From Lutibacter sp. (GTDB lineage Bacteria > Bacteroidota > Bacteroidia > Flavobacteriales > Flavobacteriaceae), in NCBI GenBank assembly GCA_004195315.1, contig SDWL01000099.1, positions 1 to 7,228 of the forward strand: a stretch of 7,228 bases of DNA, given 5' to 3'. A program made the translations under genes and the position numbers. Of the stretch, positions 6,761 through 7,228 are shown in pieces; position 1 is the stretch's first letter, and every line of letters begins with the position of its first letter. Below the pieces are notes generated by a model. The model made no database searches, had not been told where the DNA came from, and worked only from the letters and a program-made list of their open reading frames with translations.

Positions 6761-7209
6761 GTTTAAATTTGTTCGCAAGTTGATTTTATTGGGTTTTATA
6801 AAAATGGTCAAACAAAAGAATCTGTTTGGAAAATTCAATTGCTTTTTCTTCATTTATCTTCTCATAAATGGAGACTTTTATTTCGTTGTAAAACAAATGA
6901 TTATTGAATAGAAAACTTAATTAGTACTCAGAGTGAATACTTTTCTAATAATTTTAATATGTTTAGTCAAAAATGTTGGTGCTACTGATTGTGTTCCTTT
7001 AGTGAATGGTTTGTTAACTAGTAAGTTTGATAAAACCTGTACTTTTTCATGAATTACAATGGGTTTTGGACTTTGATAAAGTAAGTTGAGTAATAAGGAA
7101 AGTTTTAAATGTTCAGCAATTTAAATCAAATTTAGAGACACTTTCTGCAGAACATTTGTTAGAAATTTAAACGATAGCGTAAATACCATTTACAAAAAAT
7201 ACATAAAGA
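6761..7209. other. Stretch with no intact gene to the right of nrdB
   Basis: About 450 bases of AT-rich sequence before the right adapter hold no complete gene that I recognise. The longest readable frame is on the minus strand (6917-7189) and is interrupted by a stop. A 35-codon plus-strand frame from ATG 6804 to TAG 6909 is low-complexity and unconvincing. No tRNA, terminator or insertion-sequence end was seen. Confidence 0.5.
6917..7189 (-). pseudogene. Possible broken reading frame of unknown function
   Basis: From ATG at 7189 the minus strand reads MVFTLSFKFLTNVLQKVSLN and two more codons, then an in-frame TAA at 7121-7123. It then stays open for 67 more codons, including YQSPKPIVIHEKVQVL and VAPTFLTKHIKIIRK, to TAA at 6917-6919. 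The mixed, non-repetitive composition is more protein-like than the other frames here, and both halves are in one frame. I do not recognise a family. It could be a decayed gene, a gene with a sequencing error at the stop, or a chance opening. A run of 67 open codons is uncommon but not impossible in such AT-rich DNA. Confidence 0.2.
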
Positions 7210-7228
7210 CTGTCTCTTATACACATCT
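7210..7228 (-). other. Synthetic Tn5/Nextera mosaic-end adapter, right terminus
   Basis: The last 19 bases, CTGTCTCTTATACACATCT, are the exact reverse complement of the first 19 and identical to the engineered Tn5 mosaic end. With the left copy they bracket a 7190-base insert, as expected for one tagmented fragment read or assembled end to end. Not genomic. Confidence 0.97.

Noticed and set aside
6754..6761. TACATTTG, a perfect plus-strand -7 promoter consensus
   Set aside because: No TTG at the required distance upstream and no intact plus-strand gene follows it.
6570..6800. NrdR-box pair upstream of nrdB
   Set aside because: I looked for sequences like ACACwATATAwTGTGT on both strands and saw none; a scan with a weight matrix could still find a weak site.
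6804..6911. 35-codon plus-strand ORF right of nrdB
   Set aside because: Phe/Leu/Ile-rich translation of AT-rich DNA, no convincing promoter or ribosome site, and opposite the more protein-like minus frame.
1..7228. Composite transposon or mobile element with terminal inverted repeats
   Set aside because: The repeats are the laboratory Tn5 mosaic end, there is no transposase, and the cargo is housekeeping genes.

Overview
The window is a 7.2 kb AT-rich fragment of a Bacteroidota genome, most likely a member of the Flavobacteriaceae. Support for this comes from the low G+C, A-rich leaders without clear Shine-Dalgarno sites, a PiT phosphate permease fused to a PhoU-like tail, and an eukaryote-like class Ia ribonucleotide reductase in the order nrdB-nrdA. 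Both termini are exactly the synthetic 19-bp Tn5/Nextera mosaic end (1-19, and its reverse complement at 7210-7228). The biological sequence is therefore only 20-7209, and the terminal inverted repeat is a library artefact, not a transposon.

Layout. 20-428: non-coding leader with a candidate promoter and one tiny signal-peptide-like ORF. 429-2687 (+): intact phosphate permease, closed by a strong hairpin terminator at 2708-2742. 2763-2861 (-): a broken, diverged copy of the NrdA C-terminal tail. 2885-2922: a terminator serving the nrd genes on the minus strand. 3083-5464 (-): nrdA, the large subunit. 5465-5591: a short intergenic leader. 5592-6569 (-): nrdB, the small subunit. 6570-7209: nrdB leader and promoter region, then about 400 bases with no intact gene, holding at most a broken minus-strand reading frame.

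Function. NrdB generates the tyrosyl radical and NrdA reduces ribonucleoside diphosphates to deoxyribonucleotides. The two are adjacent, co-oriented and probably co-transcribed from upstream of nrdB. The permease is convergent with them and looks like an independent transcription unit for phosphate uptake. Both main systems are known housekeeping functions and I see no undescribed system. The most interesting biological detail is the NrdA-tail remnant. It lies downstream of the intact nrdA and its terminator, and the codon for the first redox cysteine aligns with TGA. This suggests an old replacement or duplication at this locus. A 12-nt sequence shared by the leaders of nrdB and nrdA is a second lead.
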